Assembly (NCBI GenBank): GCA_030280995.1
Contig: JASXTE010000015.1
Span: forward strand, 930,001-994,000
Source of the DNA: Hemileia vastatrix
Taxonomy: Eukaryota; Basidiomycota; Pucciniomycetes; Pucciniales; Zaghouaniaceae
Direction of reading: 5' to 3'
Length of the DNA: 64,000 nucleotides
This document shows positions 10,511 through 20,099 of this stretch, piece after piece. Within the stretch, counting starts at the first letter, position 1; each line of letters begins with the position of its first letter. A program made the position numbers and the translations under genes. Under the pieces are notes generated by a model. It was not told the DNA's origin. It searched no databases and saw nothing but the letters and a program-made list of their open reading frames with translations.

Positions 10511-10632
10511 ATTATCTAAACCTACCTGATGCACCCCGTCTTACAAGGCGTATGTAATAAAATACACAATGGATCTGCTGTGCCATTATGTAAGTAACAA
10601 TATATAATGAGATACACAGGGGTTTAGATAAT
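10511..10632. repeat. Short inverted-repeat element
   Basis: Twelve-bp perfect terminal inverted repeats ATTATCTAAACC and GGTTTAGATAAT bound a 122-bp unit. No coding was found inside. Confidence 0.55.
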
Positions 10633-10808
10633 AGAAAGAGTCACGCCGCAGGCAACCAACCAATGAGGAAGTGCTATCTCACCCATGTACCGCGGGTAGC
10701 AAGATGTATACGCCATTTAGAGCATGTACATACAATCATGCATTAAAAATTACATTAGCGAATGTTGCGCGACATTACAAAAGTAGGCTAATTGGCCTTT
10801 TTTTTAAT

Positions 10809-11159
10809 CTGAACCAGAAATGTTAACAATAAAAGTCAATAAATAAGATAGACAAAGTCTATAGTTGAGTGAAGCAGCGATGAGATAAAAAAAGTAAAAT
10901 ACCTGAACCAGAAATGTTAACGTTAAAAGTCAATGAATAAGATATACAAAGTCTATAGTTGAGTGAAGCAGCGCTGAGATAAAGAAACTAAAGATAAAAG
11001 AGAAATAATGATGAGTAAAAATAAGAAGGATAGAAGTGCAAGTAAAAAGTAAGTAGAAAAGGATAAAAGGAGATTTCATTGCAGCAGAAGAGCAAACTAA
11101 TGTAAAATACCTGAACCAGAAATGTTAACTATAAAAGTCAATAAATAAGATAGACAAAG
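10809..11159. repeat. Direct repeat of 94-bp unit, three copies, last one cut by an LTR
   Basis: Copies start at 10809, 10903 and 11111 (CTGAACCAGAAATGTTAAC). The first two are tandem at 94-bp spacing. The third stops at 11159 where the LTR of element P begins, so the array predates that insertion. Confidence 0.85.
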
Positions 11160-11870
11160 TGTCAGCCTAGGTATCTCCAGGACTGAGAAATTCTTATGTT
11201 TTAAATAAGATAACCTTAATTACATTAAGCTTATTACTTAAAAATAAGGTTAAAATACTTATATATATGATTATAATACATATATATACAATTATTACAC
11301 TATTATATGAGTTATACTAGTTTAAATAGCTTATCCATAGCCTAATAATACTTATTAAGGTATTAATGGAGTCATAATATACTTATCTTAAGTGATATTA
11401 AGTAATTATAGACATACATAAACCTCATATTCAGTGAAATATGTAGTTATATTATGTATATTTAGGTCTATAAGTGGGTTTTAACATCTTAATAGCCTAT
11501 AAACTTTATTTTTCTGCTAATTTTAGGTCATATGGACATATTCAGTGGACTCACAATGCCTACACAAGCATATACACCTATTTCAGGCGCATGTATCCAG
11601 TTTGGACAACTTAATCTGCTTCCTTGGATGGATTTTCACAAATTTATCAGTTGGGATATGATTACTGGGTTAATATGGATGCTTGGGGATGTTATTGGGA
11701 GCTTGGACAGTTAATTTGGTTCCTTTATATGCTATGGGTTTCATTTTATCCTCTTTGGATGAGTTATTTTACCTGTTTTTTTATGGTATCCGCTTTGATC
11801 TGTTTATTCTATTTATGGTATGGGTCTGAGGTATCATTAATTGTGATGGAGGGTCCTTACTGGAGGTCTG
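11160..11870 (+). repeat. 5' LTR of element P, first part
   Basis: Begins TGTCAGCCTAGGTATCTCC. It aligns along its length with the uninterrupted family LTR at 23452-24628 and stops at the GTCTG duplication (11866-11870), where M is inserted. The small plus-strand frames inside (11532-11714, 11624-11881) are not conserved as protein in the other copy and are rejected as genes. Confidence 0.9.
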
Positions 11871-13373
11871 TGTCAGGCTAAGGTCAAGTACAAGGACGTG
11901 AACTAGCTTGAATAGTCAGTTGTCTAGAAGATTTTAATGGTCCTATATGAATACTGTAGTTTTAATCCACTAAGTTGTAAAATATAATCAAATATAGAGG
12001 TCTCAGTAATATAATTCTCACTATTCTTATATATGGCTTACAATCTTTATAGTTGGTAGAAAAATAGATTATATAAATTCAGATACTATTCAAAAGTCTT
12101 ATAAAAGTACTAATTGATATGTATTGTAATTGGTTTGGTTATATTGGTTAAATTGTAATGATAAAGAATGTAGAAACAAGACCCAAAAACCTCCTCCTTT
12201 TATACACACTGAGTTCCCCAATAAATCCCTTGATATACCATCCAATACACATTTAATGACGCCTCAACACAACTAATAGACTTGCCCATCAACATCCCTA
12301 GTGACTAATGACATAATTAGACAAGTAACAACCGCCAAAATACTGTAATAATAAGGGAGATCCATCAAAATTAAAGAAAAGACAAAAAAAAGAGTATATG
12401 CGTGGAAAACAATATTATAACAAGGTTAAAGGAGACTTTTTAAGGTTAATTATAGCTTAATAATAAGGGGGATCTACAGTAGAATTGGAGGGGCTAATCC
12501 TGACATTATACTACGTGAAATTCCCATTCAAAAATAACCAAAATTGACTGAGAAACCACCCAAAAACTTAAAAAAAGAGCGTGAGATGTGGGGTAACTAC
12601 ATGCAGTCCTTGGCAGGCGCTTGCACGGGTAAATCCTTGACTAAAATTAGGCGAATTTAAGCGTGGTGATGAAATAAAGTGCCAAGAGTGAGGTTATTAA
12701 TGAAATTAGTGCATATAAACAAGGTCAATGCATTATTAATTAAGCTAGGACACTAAATAAGCGCCTGTCGCCTATTTTAGTGTGTTTCCCCACAGTGGGC
12801 GTAGAATGTGGGGTAATTATAGTGTGAAAAAGCTAACTTTGCTAAAAATGAAGCTATTCACACGGGAAAAAAGCAGGCAGTATGTGACCAGTACACAGAA
12901 GCCATTTCTGGCATAAAAAACACCAAATTTGAAAAGTGTTATTTTTATGCATTTAAATAGCCAAATCAATAGTTCTAAATGAGCCCAATTGATCTGTCAA
13001 AGCGCAATTTTGATATTCTCAATTTTATAGCGCATATAGTCAACTTTTAAGTGAAATAAAGTGCATTTCTTGTTTTTTGCATAAAACAATGAATATAACA
13101 GCTTTAAGTGTACCTAAAAATTATGTAGCCTTATACTTAAGGTTCTTAAGATTACCCTAACATATTCCAACTTAATATTAAGTACATAAGACATATAAAA
13201 GGTGGATATATGCGTGTATATAAGGTGTTATAATGTCATTTTTTGTGTATTATCATAATTTTACTTATGTATACTATTTGTGTACTCTTATTTATTATTC
13301 CCATGTATAGTTCATGTGTTTAACATAACTTATAATTACTTTTTACTCAGTCCTGGAGATATACAGGCTGACA
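11871..13373 (-). repeat. 3' LTR of element M
   Basis: 1503 bp, nearly identical to the LTR at 20100-21602. In element orientation it begins TGTCAGCCTGTATATCTCC and ends TTAGCCTGACA. The first about 30 bp resemble the LTR start of P. Confidence 0.95.
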
Positions 13374-13613
13374 CTCGCCCACCCAAAAAAAACAATAAAA
13401 AAATGATAAGTTATACATTTTATTTTATTAATTTGTAATTTTCAGGTATTCAGAATAAATCTGTAGCATTAAAGATTCAACTTTAAAGAAATAAAACATA
13501 ATAAAATATTATGAGTACTGGTTTTTTAACCCCTCAGCTGGTTGAACAGAAATTTATTTCTGTTTAAATTTTTTAAGAAGGGTGGATAAATTAGAAATTT
13601 CTTTTTCAGGTAT
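13374..13613 (-). pseudogene. Chromodomain end of M pol plus 3' leader
   Basis: Past the stop at 13611-13613 the frame continues IPEKEISNLSTLLKKFK, the C-terminal half of a chromodomain-like module whose first half (TEYLLRFKGKSNEFDK) closes the integrase frame. The stop TAG sits where chromodomains normally have Trp (TGG), so it is probably a point mutation. The rest to 13374 is untranslated and ends in the purine-rich tract before the LTR. Confidence 0.65.
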
Positions 13614-14684
13614 CTATTTATCAAATTCATTTGATTTCCCTTTAAATCTTAGTAAATACTCAGTTCCTTTTTCTTTAGTAAGGATTCTTTTCTTGAGTAT
13701 TTTTTCAATCTCTGCTTTTTCCACAATTTCTTCAGGTTGCTTTTTAGGCCTTCCCCTTCTTTTTGGAAATAAGTCAGGATCATTTGCATGGTAAGGTTTC
13801 AATAATGAGATAGGGAAAACTGGATGTTTCCTGTCATATGGAGCATATAATATGACTTCCACTGCATTATTCCCAACCATTTTATTTACTACAAAAAGTC
13901 CTACAAAGGGATCCTTTAATTTAACATTACCTTGTAAGTTAAAATGTAGTGTTGATATAAGGACTTCATCTCCCTTTTTAAATTCAAATTCTTTATGAGA
14001 TTTGTCCCACCTTTTCTTTTCATATTCAAATGCTTTTTGGATGCATTCTTCTGCATGCTTTCTACACATTTGTTGCATATGAATAAAGGATTTAGTGCCA
14101 GGGTGTATATCCAACCTTGGTAGTTTATTTAAATGATTTACTGGGGTATTTGGTACATATCCCAGCCAGAGTTCAAATGGTTTCTTCTCTGTTACAGAAT
14201 GAGTTGTGCTGTTATAAGCAAATTCAAGGCCAGGAATTAATGTTACCCAGTCATGTGTGAATTTCTCATTGTCTTTGTATTCTAATCCAAAGGCACAATA
14301 TCTTCTGATCATGTCTTCTAGAGTTTGTATCATCCTCTCAGCCAGCCCATCAGTTTGTGGATGGTGTGCTGTAGACAATTTTAATTGACAACCTGATACT
14401 TCCATCAAAGATGTCCAGAACTCTGAAGTAAATTTAGGGTCTCTGTCAGAGATTATGGCTTTGGGGAACCCAGCAGTATTCATCATCTGAGTCCACCATA
14501 GTAATGCCAAGTTTTTTGCAGCTACCTCTTTATGGGTAGGGATAAACTTACACATTTTTGTTAATCTATCCACTATTACCCAGCAAGAATTGAAACTTTC
14601 TTTTCCTGCTAATGGCAAGCCAGTTACAAAATCCATGTTTATAATTTCCCATGGAGCTTTTGGCTGCTCTATTTGTTGTAACAA
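13614..14684 (-). CDS. Integrase core and chromodomain start of element M
   Basis: 356-residue frame that is the direct continuation of M pol after one stop. It holds the integrase catalytic DDE core: the first Asp in INMDFVTGLPLAG (residues about 15-27), the second in ISDRDPKFTSEFW, and the Glu in AERMIQTLEDMIRRY, with STAHHPQTDGLAERM between, as usual for Ty3/gypsy. A C-terminal DNA-binding domain follows (KKGDEVLISTLHFNLQGNVK, PFVGLFVVNKMVGNNAVEV), then a chromodomain-like start (EIEKILKKRILTKEKGTEYLLRFKG) that may target insertion to chromatin. It would splice element cDNA into the nucleus of the host. It is separated from the upstream frame by TAA at about 14739-14741, where the homologue in P has Tyr. 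Confidence 0.9.
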   Translation of the reverse strand: MLQQIEQPKAPWEIINMDFVTGLPLAGKESFNSCWVIVDRLTKMCKFIPTHKEVAAKNLALLWWTQMMNTAGFPKAIISDRDPKFTSEFWTSLMEVSGCQLKLSTAHHPQTDGLAERMIQTLEDMIRRYCAFGLEYKDNEKFTHDWVTLIPGLEFAYNSTTHSVTEKKPFELWLGYVPNTPVNHLNKLPRLDIHPGTKSFIHMQQMCRKHAEECIQKAFEYEKKRWDKSHKEFEFKKGDEVLISTLHFNLQGNVKLKDPFVGLFVVNKMVGNNAVEVILYAPYDRKHPVFPISLLKPYHANDPDLFPKRRGRPKKQPEEIVEKAEIEKILKKRILTKEKGTEYLLRFKGKSNEFDK

Positions 14685-14741
14685 CCCAGCTCTCTTCCCA
14701 GTTAATCTTTTAGATTTCTGACAAGAGTCACATGTTTCAAC

Positions 14742-15914
14742 TTATTTTTGTACATCCTCTTTCATGTTTATCCACCAGGCTGTATTTTTAACTCTGGTTA
14801 ATGTTTTGTTAAAGTCAAAATGACCAGCTAAGATGTCATCATGACAAGTACTCAACATTAACTCTTTCATAGAAGGTGGTATTACTATTACATTGCTTAA
14901 CTTTTTCCTGTAATATATATATCCATCTTCAATTGATAGTTTACCTTTTTCCAACACATTTTTATACTTTGGAGGCAAGGTTTTAATTAATGCACTCATG
15001 GAGGCATTTGTTGGATCATTAAGAATGGTAGATAGCTTAGACAAATCTTTATCAGATGAATAATTTTCCAATATATTTTGCATAAACTCTTCTTCTAAAT
15101 CCACTATATAAATCCCAAATATATGTATAACCTCATTTTCAGGCACATAAGCTGGGTTGTCAGCATCATCTGGCAAAGGACTTCTGGATAATAAATCCAC
15201 ATTTGAATGCAATGTTCCTGCTCTGTGAGTGATTGTCATTCTTCCCCTGTACTCTTGTACAGCTAGTTGCCATCTAAACATGTGCCTATTAGGTGTTTTC
15301 ATGTTTAGTAATGATTTCACTGCACTGCAATCTGTTATAAGTTCAAACTTCTGGTCTTCCAGATAATAATGAAGTTTCTCCAAAGCCCACACCACGGCTA
15401 AACATTCTAGCTGTGTGGCACCATACCTTAATTCTGTTTTTCTTAAGGTTCTGGATATATAATAGATAACTACTTCAGATAATTTTCCATTTATTATCTG
15501 TTTTTGCTGTAAAGCAGCACCCAAACCTATGAAACTTGCATCAGTGTACAAGATAAAAGGTAGGGTGAAATCTGGCAGTCCCAATATTGGAGCTGACATT
15601 AAACATTCCTTTAATTTATTAAAGGTGTGTTCTCTTTCATTATTCCAAATGAAAGCTTCATTCTTCCTGATTAATGTTGTTAAAGGGGCTGCAATGGATT
15701 GGTAATTTTTAATATATTGTCTATAATATCCACACATACCCAAAAAACTTTGAACCTCTTTAACATTTTTAGGTATCCCAATGTTTTTAATTGCTGCCAC
15801 TTTATTCTGGTCAACACAAATTTGTAATCCAGATACAACATGTCCAAGTACTTTCAAGGATTGAAATCCAAACTTACATTTCTTTAATGCAATAGTCATA
15901 TTAATTTCATCCAT
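14742..15914 (-). CDS. RT C-terminal part, RNase H and integrase zinc domain of element M
   Basis: 390-residue frame. It starts in the RT thumb (KCKFGFQSLKVLGHVVSG; VQSFLGMCGYYRQYIKNY), continues with the RNase H domain (LPFILYTDASFIGLGAALQQ carrying the first catalytic Asp; YGATQLECLAVVWALEKLHY carrying the Glu; LITDCSAVKSLLNM with the next Asp) and ends with the first half of the HHCC domain of integrase (CHDDILAGHFDFNKTL). The CysCys pair (ETCDSC) lies just past the stop. One TAA separates it from the upstream frame: the codon after KTYD is TAA where P has GAA. No frameshift is present, so this is one interrupted polyprotein. Confidence 0.9.
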   Translation of the reverse strand: MDEINMTIALKKCKFGFQSLKVLGHVVSGLQICVDQNKVAAIKNIGIPKNVKEVQSFLGMCGYYRQYIKNYQSIAAPLTTLIRKNEAFIWNNEREHTFNKLKECLMSAPILGLPDFTLPFILYTDASFIGLGAALQQKQIINGKLSEVVIYYISRTLRKTELRYGATQLECLAVVWALEKLHYYLEDQKFELITDCSAVKSLLNMKTPNRHMFRWQLAVQEYRGRMTITHRAGTLHSNVDLLSRSPLPDDADNPAYVPENEVIHIFGIYIVDLEEEFMQNILENYSSDKDLSKLSTILNDPTNASMSALIKTLPPKYKNVLEKGKLSIEDGYIYYRKKLSNVIVIPPSMKELMLSTCHDDILAGHFDFNKTLTRVKNTAWWINMKEDVQK

Positions 15915-15947
15915 TTTTTGAAAGACTCTTTTCAGGTGATTTAAATG

Positions 15948-18900
15948 TTAATCATATGTTTTTGAAAACACTATGATGTCATCAATATAGACCAATAGCC
16001 ATCCTTCAACCATTTCCTGATGAAAAACACTATCCATCAATTTTTGGAAGACTGAAGGGGCATTCTTTGGGCCAAATGGCATTCTCACATACTTATATAT
16101 ACCCATATGTGTGGTTATCAATAAGTAATTTTGAGAATTTCTTTCCACAGGAATCTGGTGGTAACCCTTGTTCCCATCCAGACAGGAAATATATTTTGCT
16201 CCTTGTAAGGTAGCATGGATAGAAGCTATTCTTGGTAGAGGGTAAATATCATCTACTGTATATGTATTCAGAGCTCTATAATAACCGCATAATCTTGCCT
16301 TATCTTTTTCATAAGAGATTAATACTGGTGAAATGACACAATACTTAGGTGTTGTGTCCACTTTTTCAACAATACCCATTTCCAACAACAATTTTATATT
16401 GTCTTCAATATCTTTCCTTTTTGAAGGAGATGCTGGGTAAGGTTTCTTTTTTAAGCTGCCAGGAATATTATCCAGATCACAGCTTAGAGAGATTTTCATC
16501 TCATGGTCTTTGACCAATCCTAGTTCATTTGATCCATGAGCAAATGCCATAGGATATGATTTAATCAATCTCAAAATGTCTTCTTGTTCAATTTTTGAGA
16601 GTTGAGGACTGAAAGAGGCCTTTTGGATTTCATTTTCCAATTCACCCACTTCATTGGTGGCTCTTCCACCTTGCAGTTGTTCTTCTCTAGGAGAAATGGC
16701 ATATACTGAATTTTCAGAACATATTTTGAATTTCCTTTTACCATTCACCCCTATGGTGAAACAACTGTTTGCAGGATCTAGTTTAATGCCAAATTTTGTC
16801 AATAAATCATTGCCAATAATAAACCAATCACTACAATTATTATTATCCATTACTACAAATTCACAAACTGCTCTAACATATCCATTATTATATTTAAAGA
16901 ATACAGCAGTTTTGTATTTGCCAATTGGATTTAATACTGAACCAAAACCCCTCCAGCTCTTTTTCTGAACAGGTTCTAGTTTTTCCTGGTACTTACTATC
17001 AAGTTTCATTAATGCATTAAGTGAAACTACACTACCTGCAGCCCCAGTGTCAAGAATGGCATTCATTTCTTTTCCACATATGATAATAGGTGCTCTGATA
17101 GGTGTTATTTTGTAAGTATCATGAGATACATCTTTAATTATTTCAGCTTCCTCTATGGAAGTTAAAGATGTGTCTGTATGAGGTATAGCATCATTCAGGA
17201 ACATTATATCCTGTTCTAATACAAATATCTCATTTTCATCATCACTGTAAGATATGTTACTCTTGCAATCCTCACTGGATTCCACATTCTCATCTTCATG
17301 ATTACTAGGTTCAGAATTCTGTGAGGTTTCAATAACATTTATTCTTTTCTTACACGTGTGACCTTTAACCCAAGGTTCATTACATTTGTAACAAGTGTTA
17401 TTTTCTTGTCTCTTAGGGACAAGGGGAGCTGAAGGTTTTTTCTTTTCCACTGGTAACTTACTTGTAGTAGGTTTTACCACGTCAACACTTTGTCTGTAAT
17501 TACTATACTTGGTTTTATACTTGTGGTTTAATAATATCTCATTGCATATATTAATGAATCCAGAGGTGTCTCTGACAGTTTCAGTTCTAGCTACAATAAT
17601 GTCTCTAACTGATATAGGCAACTTGTATATTATTTTTTCTTTCCACTCTTCATAATCCATTTTTGGATCCATAGCTTTCATGATTTTTATTAAATTCATT
17701 AAGAAGACCATGGGTTTATCTCCAGCATTTGGATTATATCTGGCCCTTTCATATAGTCTTTGTTGAGTGATTCTAAATTTTGGGCCACCAAATTGCCTTT
17801 CAATTAGTGCCTTCCATTCATTCCAGGAGTAATTAATTCCCTCACTCAATACAGATTCAAACCATAATAAGGCCACATCTGTAAATAAAGATATTAACTT
17901 TGAAGTAATTTCTTCATCAGGTAATTTATATGAAAATTTTAAGTTATCAATTCTTTGTATGAATTGTTGCCAATCAGATTTTGAATCCCTGTCAAAAGAA
18001 GGGTACTGATCTAACTTAGGCCAGTTCTTTTGGTTAGTTCTTGCTTCCCTAACCTGAGGAATATTGAGTAATTCACTCACTCTAGAAAGATGATCATTAA
18101 TTTCATCTTTTACTGATTTTATATTCTCAGAGCCCATGACACTATGTTCATGTTCCATCATTGGTTTATCATCAGAGTGTTTCATAAAAACTGGTACTCT
18201 TTCTACATAAGAGGTATTATCCTTTACTGTTTCAGTATTTTTCAAAATGTTGGCTACCTCAATTTCTACTCTTTGTAACCTATCTTTTATTACAGGTACA
18301 TGAGTTAAAGTATCATTTACATTTGAAAAAGACAATTTTACACGTCCCTCTATGGTGGCCATAATATTCTGAGAATGTTCTAATTTAATTTCTAAATTTT
18401 TAATCTCAGAATTTAATCTTTTGTTTTCATTGATCAATTCATTATTTGAATTCTCAATAACTTTTAACTTATTGGCTGTTGTACTCAATGATTGTGTGAT
18501 GTTTAATAATACACTTTCTGTATTATTGTTGGACTCTCTAGAGAATTCTTCCAATTTTTCAATTCTTAATAATAATTTACTAATTATTTTTGATTCCATT
18601 GGATTTTCTTTCAGAAAATATTCAATTTTTTCTGTTTCCAATTCAGAAGATTCATCATCAGGGTCAATTTTTAATTCATTTGATTCCATTTTTATATTAA
18701 TAGTATTTTCCTGGTGATCAATAAAACTATGTACATTATCCTCATGTAATGACAAGTCTAACATGTTATTTTCAAATGAATAATTTTTTAAATCCTTATC
18801 AATTATATCCAATAACTCTCTATCAATTTCATTACCTATAAGTAATTCATTGTTAGGATTATATAATTGATCTTGAGAAGATGGATGACTTACCACGGTC

Positions 18901-19478
18901 TTATTCCATTTCCCCTGCCTCTCCTTGGCTTTCCCCTGTAAGGGTGACTGCTGGATCCCTGTTGAGGAGGACAGTTGTAGTTTTGGGCATACCAATCCCA
19001 CTTCCATTTGCTTACAGTTATCTTTTGGTCCTCTTCTGGGACTGGAGGTGTTGCTGTGGTATTTGGTGCCACTGGTTGTTGATGAGACCTTATATCCACT
19101 AGAGCCTGGTTGACTTCTATAAAGCCCTGTGCCGCCCTTTTCTCCAAATTGTTGATCTGGTCTAACATATTGTTTACTCTTATTGTTAGTGTATTCAGTA
19201 GGGTTGAGAGGGAGTGAATTTGCTCTTGTAAGGTGTTTTTGGACTTCTTTATTGACATTTGTTTTAAGAGCTTTTCCTTTTCCTCCATGGACATTGGTGG
19301 GGTGTTGTTTATTGTTACTGGTGATTCTTGACCCTCCATTTGGATGTCCTGTAACAGGTCTTTCAGCTCTAGTTCTTAAGTTATAAGGTTTTGCCTTATT
19401 ACTTACAATTTCATTGTTGTCACACATTTTTATGTGGAATTCTAAAGAATTGAAAGTTTGAGATATGAAAAACTTCAA
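15948..19478 (-). CDS. Gag-protease-RT polyprotein of element M
   Basis: A 1176-residue frame. A short conserved leader (MCDNNEIVSNKAKPYNLRTR, about residue 18) is followed by a stretch with no conservation that overlaps another frame (18890-19339). Then come a coiled-coil region (about 330-420), a Ty3 capsid-type domain (about 500-650: NQKNWPKLDQYPSFD, DVALLWFESVLSEG, RLYERARYNP), a zinc knuckle CYKCNEPWVKGHTC (about 695), aspartic protease AILDTGAAGSVVS (about 805) and reverse transcriptase fingers-palm (CGYYRALNTYTVDDIYPLPR; YHQIPVERNSQNYLLITTHM; VYIDDIIVFSK with the YIDD catalytic motif near the end). It would make particle, protease and polymerase. The conserved neighbours P and Q suggest that normal translation enters this frame near residue 160, either by -1 frameshifting or internal initiation from the overlapping frame, rather than reading straight through. 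Confidence 0.9.
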   Translation of the reverse strand: MKFFISQTFNSLEFHIKMCDNNEIVSNKAKPYNLRTRAERPVTGHPNGGSRITSNNKQHPTNVHGGKGKALKTNVNKEVQKHLTRANSLPLNPTEYTNNKSKQYVRPDQQFGEKGGTGLYRSQPGSSGYKVSSTTSGTKYHSNTSSPRRGPKDNCKQMEVGLVCPKLQLSSSTGIQQSPLQGKAKERQGKWNKTVVSHPSSQDQLYNPNNELLIGNEIDRELLDIIDKDLKNYSFENNMLDLSLHEDNVHSFIDHQENTINIKMESNELKIDPDDESSELETEKIEYFLKENPMESKIISKLLLRIEKLEEFSRESNNNTESVLLNITQSLSTTANKLKVIENSNNELINENKRLNSEIKNLEIKLEHSQNIMATIEGRVKLSFSNVNDTLTHVPVIKDRLQRVEIEVANILKNTETVKDNTSYVERVPVFMKHSDDKPMMEHEHSVMGSENIKSVKDEINDHLSRVSELLNIPQVREARTNQKNWPKLDQYPSFDRDSKSDWQQFIQRIDNLKFSYKLPDEEITSKLISLFTDVALLWFESVLSEGINYSWNEWKALIERQFGGPKFRITQQRLYERARYNPNAGDKPMVFLMNLIKIMKAMDPKMDYEEWKEKIIYKLPISVRDIIVARTETVRDTSGFINICNEILLNHKYKTKYSNYRQSVDVVKPTTSKLPVEKKKPSAPLVPKRQENNTCYKCNEPWVKGHTCKKRINVIETSQNSEPSNHEDENVESSEDCKSNISYSDDENEIFVLEQDIMFLNDAIPHTDTSLTSIEEAEIIKDVSHDTYKITPIRAPIIICGKEMNAILDTGAAGSVVSLNALMKLDSKYQEKLEPVQKKSWRGFGSVLNPIGKYKTAVFFKYNNGYVRAVCEFVVMDNNNCSDWFIIGNDLLTKFGIKLDPANSCFTIGVNGKRKFKICSENSVYAISPREEQLQGGRATNEVGELENEIQKASFSPQLSKIEQEDILRLIKSYPMAFAHGSNELGLVKDHEMKISLSCDLDNIPGSLKKKPYPASPSKRKDIEDNIKLLLEMGIVEKVDTTPKYCVISPVLISYEKDKARLCGYYRALNTYTVDDIYPLPRIASIHATLQGAKYISCLDGNKGYHQIPVERNSQNYLLITTHMGIYKYVRMPFGPKNAPSVFQKLMDSVFHQEMVEGWLLVYIDDIIVFSKTYD
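18890..19339 (-). CDS. Overlapping upstream gag frame (frame B) of element M
   Basis: A 149-residue frame in the +1 register relative to the long gag frame. Motifs: PPMSMEEKEKLLKQMS, a heptad-rich segment (LQEQIHSLSTLLNTLTIRVN; MLDQINNLEKRAAQGFIEV), then ITVSKWKWDWYAQNYN and a basic glycine/arginine tail SHPYRGKPRRGRGNGIRPW. Homologous frames exist in P (22589-23104) and Q (59902-61427). Between M and Q about 27 codons differ silently and about 14 by mostly conservative replacements over the first 85 codons or so, so this frame is the constrained one. It ends W-TAA; the following gag frame takes over there. The coiled coil plus RG tail suggests self-assembly and RNA binding. The family is not recognised. 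Confidence 0.75.
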   Translation of the reverse strand: MEGQESPVTINNTPPMSMEEKEKLLKQMSIKKSKNTLQEQIHSLSTLLNTLTIRVNNMLDQINNLEKRAAQGFIEVNQALVDIRSHQQPVAPNTTATPPVPEEDQKITVSKWKWDWYAQNYNCPPQQGSSSHPYRGKPRRGRGNGIRPW

Positions 19479-20099
19479 AAAGGAGTTTAATCAGTATTTA
19501 TTAATACCACTGAAGACAATTTAATTGCTTACTTTTTGGTATGAAGTGAATCTTTAAGTGCCAAAAGTCAAATATGCTTTTTATGTGGTCACTTAATTTA
19601 ACTGGTCTACAATATGTAGCCGTGTTTTTATATTAAAAAAGAAAAACAACTGTCAGCAAGATTCTTTTTTAAATATAAATGAATTTTACAAACCAATAAA
19701 AAAGGGATTAAGAGTCCTGTAAAAAGAAAACAATTAATCAGTTTAATTGGTTATCATCTGCAAAGATCACAAATTTAATTGGTCTATTGACAGACTCCCA
19801 CTAAGAACAATTTTATGTTAAATTAGTGGTAAAAATTTTATCTGCAAAGATCACAAATTTAATTGGTCTATTGACAGACCCACTAATAACAATTATATGT
19901 TAAATTAGTGGTAAAATTGTTGATTCAATATAACAATTTTATTATATAACAGGGCTTCTTTTTCTGAAATCACTATATAAGTGACCCCAACCTGTTGTAA
20001 TTATCCAAATATTTCTATAGGGATATTATTTACGAGCACCTTCTTTTGAAAATTTCACTTACAGGATTATAACAGAATTCTTGAGGAAAGGTCCCCAAT
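19479..20099 (-). other. 5' leader of element M with an 84-bp tandem duplication
   Basis: Untranslated leader between the 5' LTR and gag. A segment beginning ATCTGCAAAGATCACAAATT occurs at 19756 and again at 19840 (84-bp period). The end next to the LTR reads, in element orientation, ATTGGGGACCTTTCCTCAAG, conserved in P and Q and therefore the likely primer-binding region. The tRNA partner is not identified. Confidence 0.7.

Noticed and set aside
11532..11881. Two overlapping plus-strand frames rich in Trp and Leu.
   Set aside because: They lie inside the P LTR and are not kept open in the second LTR copy (23452-24628); one runs into the inserted M LTR.
18833..18892. A possible 58-nt micro-intron at the end of frame B (TGGTAAGT to TATAG, also 58 nt in Q and 52 nt in P, with CTAAC/CTGAC branch-like motifs).
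   Set aside because: The lengths are 1 modulo 3 and the join reads TG|G TAA, so splicing neither removes the frame B stop nor leads into the gag frame. The motifs are explained by conserved gag residues (VVSHP and LLIGNE).
18925..19386. Plus-strand frames opposite M gag.
   Set aside because: They are shadows of the conserved minus-strand frames and have no conservation of their own.
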